Source of the DNA: Holophaga foetida DSM 6591
Lineage (GTDB): Bacteria > Acidobacteriota > Holophagae > Holophagales > Holophagaceae
Assembly (NCBI RefSeq): GCF_000242615.2
Contig: NZ_KI912268.1
Span: forward strand, 1,708,551-1,772,550
Length of the DNA: 64,000 nt
Reading direction: 5' to 3'
Shown here in pieces: positions 35,964 to 44,700 of this stretch (the first letter of the stretch is position 1; each line of letters starts with the position of its first letter). The position numbers and the translations under genes were made by a program. Below the pieces are notes generated by a model. The model was not told the origin of the DNA and searched no databases. It saw only the letters and a program-made list of their open reading frames with translations.

Positions 35964-36190
35964 TGAGTCTTTCTCCTTTAACGAGCGCATAGCTCGGCTG
36001 TAAAAACGGAAGAGCGTTTAAGAGTGGAGGGAACCAAATTGTTGAACGTGACACCAGCATGTGAAGACTTCGCATTAGGGTCCAATGCGTTTATCTAATC
36101 GAACCCGCTGTATGAGCTCGCCCTATTTAATAAACAGAAAATAACCATGCACCACATTTGGTTGATTTTATTAAGGATCCCCAAACACCA

Positions 36191-36217
36191 ATCGGCCCAT
36201 ATGGGCCGATTTTTCTT
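36191..36217 (+). terminator. Palindromic terminator with no plus-strand gene before it
   Basis: Perfect 20-base palindrome ATCGGCCCATATGGGCCGAT followed by TTTTCTT on the plus strand. The T-run implies transcription from the left, where no coding frame exists between the lipoprotein start and this point. Confidence 0.5.
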
Positions 36218-36791
36218 ATGGCACTCCCCATTCAGCACCCCAAAAGGCAAGCTAAACGGCGCATATCAACAGGAGCCCCGCGTCGTCAGAATCCAGGCCT
36301 GGAACCTCCTCACATTATCCGGGTGCCAAGGCATGTATCACAGCCCAACCCATGCAATACAAAGCATATTATTACAATAATTATAGGCAAAAAAGCATCC
36401 TGCGCCACGCATATGACCCGACGGCTCACCCGCCCCACAAAACGGTTGAGCGGTGCACCATTCACCCTAAGCGATCCGCGCACACCCAAGGCCCGATGCT
36501 CAGCATCCCCCCCTGCAAGGGGAAAAGGGAGGCTCAAAGGGTGGCATCAAGAATCGGAAGGAGATGGGCAGGGCTTTAGTGATAAATTATTATTATTTAC
36601 ACACAAAAAAACTAATTGCTATCCGCACCTATTTGCCTCAATTATTATGATTAAAATATTTTCACCACACATAACTATATGACTTCACTATGCAAACAAA
36701 TCACACATACAGTATATGGGCCGAATATCCTTATGGTGCAATCCCTCACATCGCACGCCCGTCGCAGCGGTGAGTCAGGCGTGACCCTCCA

Positions 36792-36841
36792 GAGCATGGC
36801 TCTCCCCCACCTGTTGTGCCATGTGGGGGAAAGCCATGCTC
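36792..36841 (-). terminator. Terminator of bactofilin-like copy 2
   Basis: GAGCATGGCT pairs with AGCCATGCTC and CCCCCAC with GTGGGGG around a 12-base loop, 19 bases beyond the stop at 36860. Confidence 0.55.
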
Positions 36842-36859
36842 GGACGGACGGGAGCGGGA

Positions 36860-37294
36860 TCACAGTCTGCCAGTCGGAGTCCGTGCTGGCGTTCCGTCGG
36901 CCCGTTCCCGCAGCCCTCGTTCGAGTGGGGCGCCGCCTTCTACGGAAGCCTGGGGGTCGACAACCGTATTGCCACCTTTCTTGATCACCGAGCCAGTGAC
37001 ACGGCCCAGGATCTTCACCTCCCCGCCCTGATTGATGACATCGCCGTGCACCGAGCCCCGGACGACAAGACTGCCGCCCTTCTCCACCGTGATGTTCCCG
37101 AAGGCCACGCCGGACAGGGTCAGGGAGCCGCCATCAGCCACGATGAAAGCTCCGCGCACGACGGTCTCAATGGTCCTGGCAGTCTTGAGAACGACCGGTG
37201 GGCCCTGGGCGAGGAGGGAGGCGGAACTGGAGCCAACCACCCCAAAAAGAGGCACCAGGGCGAGCAAAACCGAGAGGACGCGGAGCAGACGCAT
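36860..37294 (-). CDS. Small exported bactofilin-like protein, copy 2
   Basis: A 144-aa protein with start ATG 37294 and signal LLRVLSVLLALVPLFGVVG. The beta-helix part (FIVADGGSLTLSGVAFGN, ITVEKGGSLVVRGSVHGD, VINQGGEVKILGRVTGSVIK) is nearly the same as copy 1. It then extends by about 20 basic residues (LERGLRERADGTPARTPTGR) that copy 1 lacks; this tail looks like read-through into former noncoding DNA. The two copies lie 3.4 kb apart in the same orientation. Confidence 0.75.
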   Translation of the reverse strand: MRLLRVLSVLLALVPLFGVVGSSSASLLAQGPPVVLKTARTIETVVRGAFIVADGGSLTLSGVAFGNITVEKGGSLVVRGSVHGDVINQGGEVKILGRVTGSVIKKGGNTVVDPQASVEGGAPLERGLRERADGTPARTPTGRL

Positions 37295-37346
37295 GGAAAT
37301 CGGGACCTTCAGAGAAAAAGCCAAGTCGTGGACTGACAGGAAACGT

Positions 37347-37385
37347 GCAGCCCGACCGCCCTGCAAGGCGCAGGACGGTCGGCTG
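37347..37385 (-). promoter_or_regulatory. Conserved hairpin between lipoprotein and bactofilin-like genes, copy 2
   Basis: GCAGCCCGACCGCCCTGC and GCAGGACGGTCGGCTG, with a shorter loop than copy 1. The surrounding 60 bases are also conserved between the two units. Confidence 0.6.
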
Positions 37386-37405
37386 TGTTCGCTCCGGAGA
37401 AACTA

Positions 37406-39301
37406 CTAGCTGACCGTAATCTTGAAGATGTTGCCGGTCGTGGTGGGGGTCAGGCTTGTCGCATAGGTGCTACCACTCGTCACCGTAATCGCGCTGCCCA
37501 CCGTGGTGGTGCCGTCGCTCGCATATTGCTGGATGGTCAGGGTGACACCCGAACCCGCGGCAATGTAGGAGGTGCTGTCGAGGGTCAGGCTGCCGATCAC
37601 GTAGGTAGTGTTGGTGGGAGCGAGGCTGCTCACAGAACCTGTGTAGGAGTTGGTGGCCTTGGGGGCCGTGATGGTCCAGACGCTGGCATCGGACAGGGTG
37701 ACGTTGACCAGGCCCTTAGTAACGCCATAGGTGTAGTCGAAGGCGCTCATGTACTGGTAGGTGCTGGCGCTCGTGGTCACACCATCCATCGTAGCCTCGG
37801 CCGTTGCGGTGGCGGAGGTGATGGCGCCGGTAACGCTGCCGCCCCCCGAGATGACGACTTCCAGGGTCCCGTTTGTGTTGCCGTGGATGATGTCGCCGGA
37901 CACAGCGGTGCCATCGATGCTCAAGGTGGCGGTGCCGCTGCCGGTGGTGGTGCCGCCACCGGTGTCATCGTTCTCCACCGTCTCAAGGATGCGGCCATTG
38001 GCCGTGGTGAGGGTGGCACCGTTCTTGATGTTGACATTGGACCAAGCCGTTTTGAGGATGAACATGGCCTTGGCGGTGCTCCAGGTGCCGCCATCAACCT
38101 CGAAGGTGCCATCGCTGTTGCCCCAGACCATGATGCCGAAGCGGCCGGAGGTGACGGTATCGTTCCGGAAGTAGCCTGAGGCGGCACCGTTGGCAGCGAT
38201 GAGGACCATGTCAGGCACATTGACGGTGCAGTCGTTGTAATAGACCTTGGAGTCGTCGCCGATGGTGTAGCTGGCGTAGCCCGAGTCCGCGACAGTGATA
38301 TCGCAGTTGTTGGCGTTGAGGCGGACGGAGGTATTGGTATCCACCGAGAGAGCGCCCCAATTCTTGACCTTGAAGGTGGTGTCGTTGTACGTCGCCGTGC
38401 CGTAATCGAGGAGGTTGGTGGCACGGCAATCACCGGTGATGCCCAGCATCCAGGGGGGAGCGACCATGTAGCCGCCCTGGATGATGTAGGGGAAGCCTGC
38501 ATCCCAGTATGTGCTGGGCAGGGTGCCGCCATTGGTCTCGATGTAGCCGCTGTTGCACTGCAGCGTAGAGTGATCCTTCACCAGGATAGCCGTGCGGACG
38601 ATGCCATCCGTGATGATGCTGGGGCTGTTAAGGGTGACATTGGCATAGCCCTGGGTCACCACACCGGAGCCCACACCTGAGAAGTCATTGCCATACTCAA
38701 TGTAGTCGGCGGTGGAAGAGAAGTCCTCACCACCGTTGCCCGTGAGGTTCATGGTGAGGTTGTTGATCTTGAAGTCACCGGCCGTGGTGGCGTTCGTGGC
38801 CGTGACCACAATGCCGTTGAAGGCGGGGCCGACGGACGTGATGGTGGCCCCGTCGAGGGAGGTGAGGGACTCGGTGAGGGTGAGCCCCTGGACCGCGGAG
38901 CTGACCGACTTGGAGAGCACCGGAACCCCGTCCGCGATGTAGGCAGCCGTGCGCCAGTTGTAGACGTAGGTGTCGCTGTAGGCCACCTCGATCTGGTCCG
39001 TGAGCTCCAGGACCACACCGGTGCTGGAAGAGCTGGTATAGCTTCCGGCGGCGATCGGCGTCTCGACCCCATCCACCGTCAGAGTCAGGCTGGAGCCATC
39101 AGCAGCGGTGGGAAGGGTATCGCCGATGGTCAGTGAGGACACCTTCGTGGTGGCACTGATGGTCGCGTTGTCGGAGGTGATGGTGAGCGCGTTGGAAGCA
39201 GAAGAGGAGGAGGAGGAGCTCCCGCCGCAGGCGGTCAGCAGGAAGAGCAGGGACAGGGAAGCCCCAAGACCCGCCAGACCTTTAAACTGGTTGTAGCGCA
39301 T
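37406..39301 (-). CDS. Large beta-helix lipoprotein, copy 2
   Basis: A 631-aa protein; ATG 39301 follows AAGGAG. Lipobox LTAC then GGSSSSSSSA. Long blocks are identical to copy 1, such as GLTLTESLTSLDGATITSVG, GRFG..WGNS.GTFEVDGGTW and GYFRNDTVTSGRFG, while other parts (about residues 250-285 and 450-560) have diverged. The divergence in patches suggests surface-exposed loops under selection or gene conversion between copies. Likely an adhesin-like surface structure working with the downstream bactofilin-like protein. Confidence 0.8.
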   Translation of the reverse strand: MRYNQFKGLAGLGASLSLLFLLTACGGSSSSSSSASNALTITSDNATISATTKVSSLTIGDTLPTAADGSSLTLTVDGVETPIAAGSYTSSSSTGVVLELTDQIEVAYSDTYVYNWRTAAYIADGVPVLSKSVSSAVQGLTLTESLTSLDGATITSVGPAFNGIVVTATNATTAGDFKINNLTMNLTGNGGEDFSSTADYIEYGNDFSGVGSGVVTQGYANVTLNSPSIITDGIVRTAILVKDHSTLQCNSGYIETNGGTLPSTYWDAGFPYIIQGGYMVAPPWMLGITGDCRATNLLDYGTATYNDTTFKVKNWGALSVDTNTSVRLNANNCDITVADSGYASYTIGDDSKVYYNDCTVNVPDMVLIAANGAASGYFRNDTVTSGRFGIMVWGNSDGTFEVDGGTWSTAKAMFILKTAWSNVNIKNGATLTTANGRILETVENDDTGGGTTTGSGTATLSIDGTAVSGDIIHGNTNGTLEVVISGGGSVTGAITSATATAEATMDGVTTSASTYQYMSAFDYTYGVTKGLVNVTLSDASVWTITAPKATNSYTGSVSSLAPTNTTYVIGSLTLDSTSYIAAGSGVTLTIQQYASDGTTTVGSAITVTSGSTYATSLTPTTTGNIFKITVS

Positions 39302-40038
39302 TAAAAAACTCCTTAAGCAATTTGACTGGCATGAAAATTTGCCAGCAGGGTTAAAAAAAGCCAAAGCAACACCAAACAGAATGCATAAACCGTAATTTAT
39401 AGCACCTAAATATACAAACGCAAAATTATATAAAAAATTACAGTTATATCCATCCTATCGCCTGTCGAATGCCCTTGATCAAATCCGCCTTGACACACTG
39501 CCTGACAGCATTGGTGTGGAATCTACCCGATGGGACAGGAGACCTTTTCCGCACCTGCATGTCGCGACAGTTCGTGTGAGTGAAGTATCCCGGGCCCCGG
39601 GCTTAAATGGTCATGAAAATTCCCACCGGACGCCGAAGGTATTTCCCAGTTCGCCCAATGGTGTCCGATGGGGACGCAGCGGGAGGCCCCTTCCCACCCG
39701 AACCGCCGAAACGGGTTCACTCCCCGCCCTTCGACCTATTTGTCATAACAACTTTTTGCACACACATAATTGAGGCGACAATTAAATTAGCGTTCAGCCC
39801 CCTCCTCCATTCGGAGGGAGCCATGGATATTGGTGGTGCGATCTCAGGCCGTGAAGTCCGGTGTCGGCATTCCAGAGAGGCTGGCCTTCATGGCCTGGGC
39901 ACCGTCCTGGAAACGCACTTGAAGCAGCTTCAGTTGGTCTGCAACACGGACCTGGACCTGCAAGATACGCAATAATGGCCTATTATACAATCCAAACACC
40001 CCAAGAACCCCGCCACAGTCTCCCGCTACCCTGGACCC
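39302..40038. other. Intergenic region upstream of lipoprotein copy 2 and trmO
   Basis: The part 39302-39440 is AT-rich and should hold the lipoprotein promoter. The rest has mixed composition, with no ribosome-site-supported frame, repeat or RNA that I can recognise. Confidence 0.4.
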
Positions 40039-40593
40039 ATGGAACCCCTCACCCTCCGACCCATCGCCTTCGTCCGCTCCCCCTACCGGAACCGCATCGA
40101 CGCTCCCCACCAGGCCACGGTGGTGGAGGGCACGGAGTCCGGGCAGGCGGCGGAAGCGCTGATCGAGCTGGAGGACTGGCTTCCCGAGAAGGCCCTGAAG
40201 GGCCTGGAGGGCTTCGAGCGTATCTGGGTGGTCTTCGCCTTCCACCGCAGCGAGGGCTGGGCGCCCCTGGTCAAGCCGCCCCGGGGGCAGGGCCGCAAGG
40301 GGGTGCTCGCCACCCGCAGCCCCCACCGGCCCAATCCCATCGGGCTCTCAGCCCTGGAACTGGTATCGGTGGAAGGCAGGACCCTGAGGGTCCGGGGCAT
40401 GGATCTCCTGGACGGCACCCCGATCCTGGATATCAAACCCTACGTACCCTATGCGGATGCCTTCCCGGAATCCCGGGCTGGCTGGATCGATGAGGTGGAT
40501 GCGGAGACCGGCAAGGGTTGGGCACCAGGCCCCCGGAAGCCACGGAAACTCGACCCGGAAGACAACTGTTCACACCTCCCGCCAGCGGAGTGA
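40039..40593 (+). CDS. trmO: tRNA (N6-threonylcarbamoyladenosine37-N6)-methyltransferase
   Basis: A 184-aa protein of the TrmO/TsaA (UPF0066) family, which methylates t6A37 in tRNA using SAM. RPIAFVRSPY, the AEALIEL strand, LEGFERIWVVFAFHRS and RKGVLATRSPHRPNPIGLSA (the SAM-binding signature) are all present, followed by VRGMDLLDGTPILDIKPYVPY. The protein is near normal length, with a short charged tail. It stands alone between the lipoprotein and repeat copy B. Confidence 0.92.
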   Translation: MEPLTLRPIAFVRSPYRNRIDAPHQATVVEGTESGQAAEALIELEDWLPEKALKGLEGFERIWVVFAFHRSEGWAPLVKPPRGQGRKGVLATRSPHRPNPIGLSALELVSVEGRTLRVRGMDLLDGTPILDIKPYVPYADAFPESRAGWIDEVDAETGKGWAPGPRKPRKLDPEDNCSHLPPAE

Positions 40594-40614
40594 GGGAAGG
40601 CCCCGAAAAGCAGA

Positions 40615-40857
40615 ATCAGCTGGGATAAAAAGGATGAAGCAGGATAAAGCAATCAGCGTACAACAATGGTCCACCAAGGCGCTCCGGCCCGCCCCGCGAA
40701 GCGGGGGCGTCCGGCTTTGCCGGGCGCGTTCCAGGAGGGTGAGCGGGCTTCGCACGCGCGCGTGTTGCAGCCCGCTCACCCTCCTGGAACCAGGGCCGGA
40801 GCGCCGATCATTCAGACCAGAGGCTTTTCATCCCCTGTATCCCCTCCATCCCAGCCA
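40615..40857. repeat. Large self-complementary element, copy B
   Basis: Outer arms GCTGGGATAAAAAGGATGAA (left) and CATCCCCTGTATCCCC...ATCCCAGC (right) enclose closing stem GGCGCTCCGGCCC / GGGCCGGAGCGCC, hairpin GCCCCGC-GAA-GCGGGGGC, a CCGGC-TTT-GCCGG hairpin, and a perfect 21-bp stem (40728-40748 with 40770-40790). Same plan as copies A and C. The stretch 40858-41035 after it carries further short repeats of CTCTGTG and ATCCCCGG type, and no gene. Confidence 0.8.
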
Positions 40858-41035
40858 GCCTTTGTTTTTCTCTGTGCCCTCTCTTTTGAACCTCTGTGCC
40901 CTCTGTGTTTACTCTTTTGAACTTCCTGGCTGAGCAGAGCCGCCAATCTGGAATCTGTATATCCCCGGGAATCCTGTCCATCCCCGGCCAACATGCTTTT
41001 TCAGTCGGCTCCCCTGTTTGGCGTGGCGCGAACAG

Positions 41036-41593
41036 CTACCCCGGAAGCATGCAGCTGAACAGGGTCGCGCCGGTCTTCCCCAGGAAGACCGCGAATCCCG
41101 TCGCCACGGCACTCAACAGGACAATGGCCCAGGTATTGGCCCCGTGGAACCCGAAGAGCAGATAGAGCACGAAGACCAAGACAGAGAGCGCCAGGAAGGC
41201 GACTCCAGCCACGATCTTGCGCTTCAGGAGGGGGGTCTGGAGCTTCTTGAAGCGGAGCTTCCCATCGACGAGCCCAGAGACGAAGGCCGCAATGGCCCCG
41301 AAGGGCAGCACCAGCACGGCCCACTTGGCCACGAGCATGAATTCCGCATGGTATGGCTGGGGTAGCAGATGGGCCAGGATGGGCAGCAGGACGCAGCAGA
41401 AGAGCAGCACCTGGGGAAGATGGACCGCGATCGGATGGAGGTGCTGCTCCACCAGGAATCGGCGCCGCGCCGCGATGTCCTTGGGATAGGCCTCGAATAC
41501 CGTCCTCGGCAGCCCGCAGGCCGGGCAGACATCCCCCAGCTGACCTTCCTCCGCAATGTAATCACAGGCCCTGCACCTCAGGTACTTTGCCAT
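41036..41593 (-). CDS. Rubredoxin-like domain plus membrane protein
   Basis: A 185-aa protein with start ATG 41593 (GGAGGG upstream). Residues 1-35 contain two CxxC pairs (CRAC and CPAC) in a rubredoxin-like knuckle: YLRCRACDYIAEEG and DVCPACGLP. After it come four hydrophobic helices (VHLPQVLLFCCVLLPILAHL, LVAKWAVLVLPFGAIAAFV, VAGVAFLALSVLVFVLYLLF, WAIVLLSAVATGFAVFLG) resembling DUF2231-type membrane proteins. Likely an iron-binding redox membrane protein of unknown partner. It diverges from the activase gene at 41709. Confidence 0.7.
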   Translation of the reverse strand: MAKYLRCRACDYIAEEGQLGDVCPACGLPRTVFEAYPKDIAARRRFLVEQHLHPIAVHLPQVLLFCCVLLPILAHLLPQPYHAEFMLVAKWAVLVLPFGAIAAFVSGLVDGKLRFKKLQTPLLKRKIVAGVAFLALSVLVFVLYLLFGFHGANTWAIVLLSAVATGFAVFLGKTGATLFSCMLPG

Positions 41594-41708
41594 GTAGCCC
41601 TCCACGGAGATGCTGCCAATCTCACCCGTTCTGATGTAAAAATAAAGCGTGCCCCCCGAAAAATTTGCAGAAAAGTGGAGACACGGTAACCGAGTACAAG
41701 GAGCTGTT

Positions 41709-44700
41709 TTGATTTTGAAGAGTGCAGGATTTTGTTTAGGCGCCACCAGTGTGGGTTTGGTTCAACTGGAGCGCGATTCCCAGGGTGTTCGGATTGTTGA
41801 AGGGTGCAGTCGTTCCCATGAGGGTGACCTGCCGGGCCATTTCCGGGATGAGCTGGCCCGGGTCGCTGGCTGCCGTGTAGGTGCCACCGGGCGGAAGTTC
41901 CGGGACCGGGTGGTGCTCCCCTCCATCTCCGAACCCGAGGCCGTGGAACTGGCCTTCGGCTTCATGAAGGATCGCTACCCAGACATCCAGGCCATTGTCA
42001 CTGCCGGTGGCGAGTCTTTCATGGTTTATGAGCTGGACCGTTCGGGCCGCATCGCCAACGTCCACACGGGCAACAAGTGCGCCTCGGGCACGGGGGATTT
42101 CTTCCTCCAGCAGCTCAAGCGCATGGGCCTGAGCCTCCAGGAGGCCCTGACCCTGGGCGCCAACCAGGAGCCCTACCGCATTGCCAGCCGCTGCTCGGTC
42201 TTCTCCAAGAGTGACTGCACCCACGCCCTCAACAAGGGCGAACCCAAGGGCAAGGTGGTTGCGGGCCTCTGCCACATGATCGCCTCCAAGATCCTGGCCC
42301 TCCTCCAGAAGGCCAAGGTCACCCGCATCCTCTTCGTGGGCGGCGTGGCCCAGAACAATCTGGTGGTGGACTTCCTGCGCCAGGAACTGGCGGAGGTGCT
42401 GGTACCCGAGGAGGCCCCCTGGTTCGAGGCCCTGGGCACCGCCATCTGGGCCCTGGACCACGCCCCGGAGCACCACGCCACCGACCAGATCTTCGTGGAG
42501 GGCAAGGCTCCCTTCGGCTTCCTTTCGCCCCTCTCCCAACATGCGGACCAGGTGGTGTGGAAGCACATCGACCGCGGGGAGGCTCGCCCCGGCGACCGCT
42601 GCATCGTGGGCCTGGACGTGGGCTCCACCACCACCAAGGCCGTGCTCTACCGCCTGGAGGATGACGCCATCCTCGGGTCGATCTACCTGCGGACCAGCGG
42701 CGACCCCGTGGGGGCCTCCCGGGAGTGCTACCGCTCCCTGGCGGATCAGATCAAGACCTCCGTGAACATTGTGGGTCTGGGCGTCACGGGTTCCGGTCGC
42801 CAGATCGCCGGGCTTCACGGCCAGACCGAAGGCGTCATCAACGAGATCATCGCCCACGCCGCCGCCGCCGCCCACTTCGATCCCGAGGTGGAGACCATCT
42901 TCGAGATCGGTGGCCAGGACGCCAAGTACACCCACCTGGCCAATCGCGTAGCCTCGGACTACGCCATGAACGAAGCCTGTTCCGCAGGCACCGGTTCCTT
43001 CCTGGAAGAGGCCGCCAAGGAGTCCATGGGCGTCGAGACCCTGGAGATTGCGGATCTGGCCATGAAGGGGGTCATGCCCCCCAACTTCAACGACCAGTGC
43101 GCGGCCTTCATCGCCAGCGACATCAAGACCGCCATCCAGGAGGGCCTCACCAAAGAGGACATCGCCGCGGGTCTGGTCTACTCCATCTGCCTGAACTACA
43201 TGAACCGGGTGAAGGGCAACCGCGTCGTGGGCCGCAAGGTCTTCATGCAGGGCGGAGTCTGCTACAACCGCGCCGTCCCCATCGCCATGGCCGCCCTCAC
43301 GGGCCAGAAGATCATCGTCCCCCCGGAGCCCGGCCTCATGGGCGCCTACGGCGTAGCCCTGGAGGTCAAGCGCAAGCTCTCCCTGGGACTCATGGAGGAA
43401 ACCCCTTTCGACTTGGCGGAGCTCGCCGAGCGCACCGTGAGCTACCTGGAGCCTTTCACCTGCGCGGGCGGCAAGGAACGCTGCGACCTCAAGTGCAAGA
43501 TCCAGCGGGTGCAGGTCTCCGGGGAGAACCACCTCTTCGGCGGCTCCTGCAACCGCTACGTCAACCTGCGGCGCAACAAGGTCATTGATGCCGAGGCTCT
43601 GGACCTGATCACCCAGCGGGAGCACCTGCTCTTCACCGAACGCAAGGTGGTGGCTTCCGGCAACCGTCCCTTGAAGATCGGCATCAACCGCTCCTTCCTG
43701 GTTCACTCCCTCTACCCCTTCTATGCGGCCTTCTTCACCTCCATGGGCATGGAGGTGGTGATGCCGGACGAGGTGGACTCCGAAGGACTGGGCCGCCAGG
43801 GCGCCCCCTTCTGCTACCCCGCCGAGGTTTCCCACGGCGCCATGGCCAGCCTTCTGAAGAAGGAACCTGACTTCATCTTCCTGCCCCAGGTCAAGGGCAT
43901 GTTCGTTGAAAACGGTGCCCCCGAGAGTGTGGTGTGCCCCCTGGCCCAGGGTGAGCCCTACTACCTCAAGGCCGCTTTCCAGGAACTGACGGATGAGAAG
44001 CTCCTCGCCCCCGTCCTGGACTTCTCCCAGGGATTCAAGGGAGCCCGCCCGGCCTTCATTGAAGTGGGCGAGCGACTGGGCGTGGACAGGGGCACCCTGT
44101 CCTGGGCCTTCCGCCGCGCCGTAGCCGCCCAGCGGGCCTTCACCAAGAAGACCATCAAGCTGGGCCAGGCGGCCCTGGCGGAACTGGAGCGCGATCCCGA
44201 GCAGCTGGGAGTCGTGGTCTTCGGCCGCACCTACAACGCCTACACTCAGGGCACCAACATGGGGATCCCCCGGAAGTTCGCTTCCCGCGGGCACATCACC
44301 TTCTCCCTGGACATGCTTGCCTTCGCCGATGAGGATCCCGTCGAGAGCATGTACTGGTCCACTGGTCAGATGATCCTCAAAGCCGCCAAGTTCGTGAAGC
44401 GCCACCCCCAGCTCTTCGGTGCCTATATCACCAACTTCAGCTGCGGCCCCGACAGCTTCCTCCTGGGCTACTTCCGCCAGATCATGGGGGGCAAGCCCTC
44501 CCTGACCCTGGAACTCGACAGCCACACCGCGGACGCGGGCGTGGACACCCGCGTGGAGGCCTTCCTGGACATCGTGGCCTCCCATCGGGAGATCGAGCGG
44601 CGCAAGGAGGAGGCCCAGATCGAGGTCGACGGCTTCCGCATGGCGGAGATCATCGGCTCCTCCGTGGTGGACTCCCGCGGCCAGCGTCACGCCCTCACCG

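Larger units (their letters stand above)
35964..36859. other. AT-rich intergenic region between the two duplicated units
   Basis: About 900 bases with lower GC than the neighbours. It holds the leader of lipoprotein copy 1 near 35964-36120, a palindrome with T-run (36191-36217) and a terminator (36792-36841). Open frames inside have poor composition and no ribosome sites, and I do not call them. Confidence 0.45.

Noticed and set aside
36158..36682. 174-codon frame in the AT-rich gap
   Set aside because: Composition is erratic, it crosses the palindromic terminator, and no start signal is visible.
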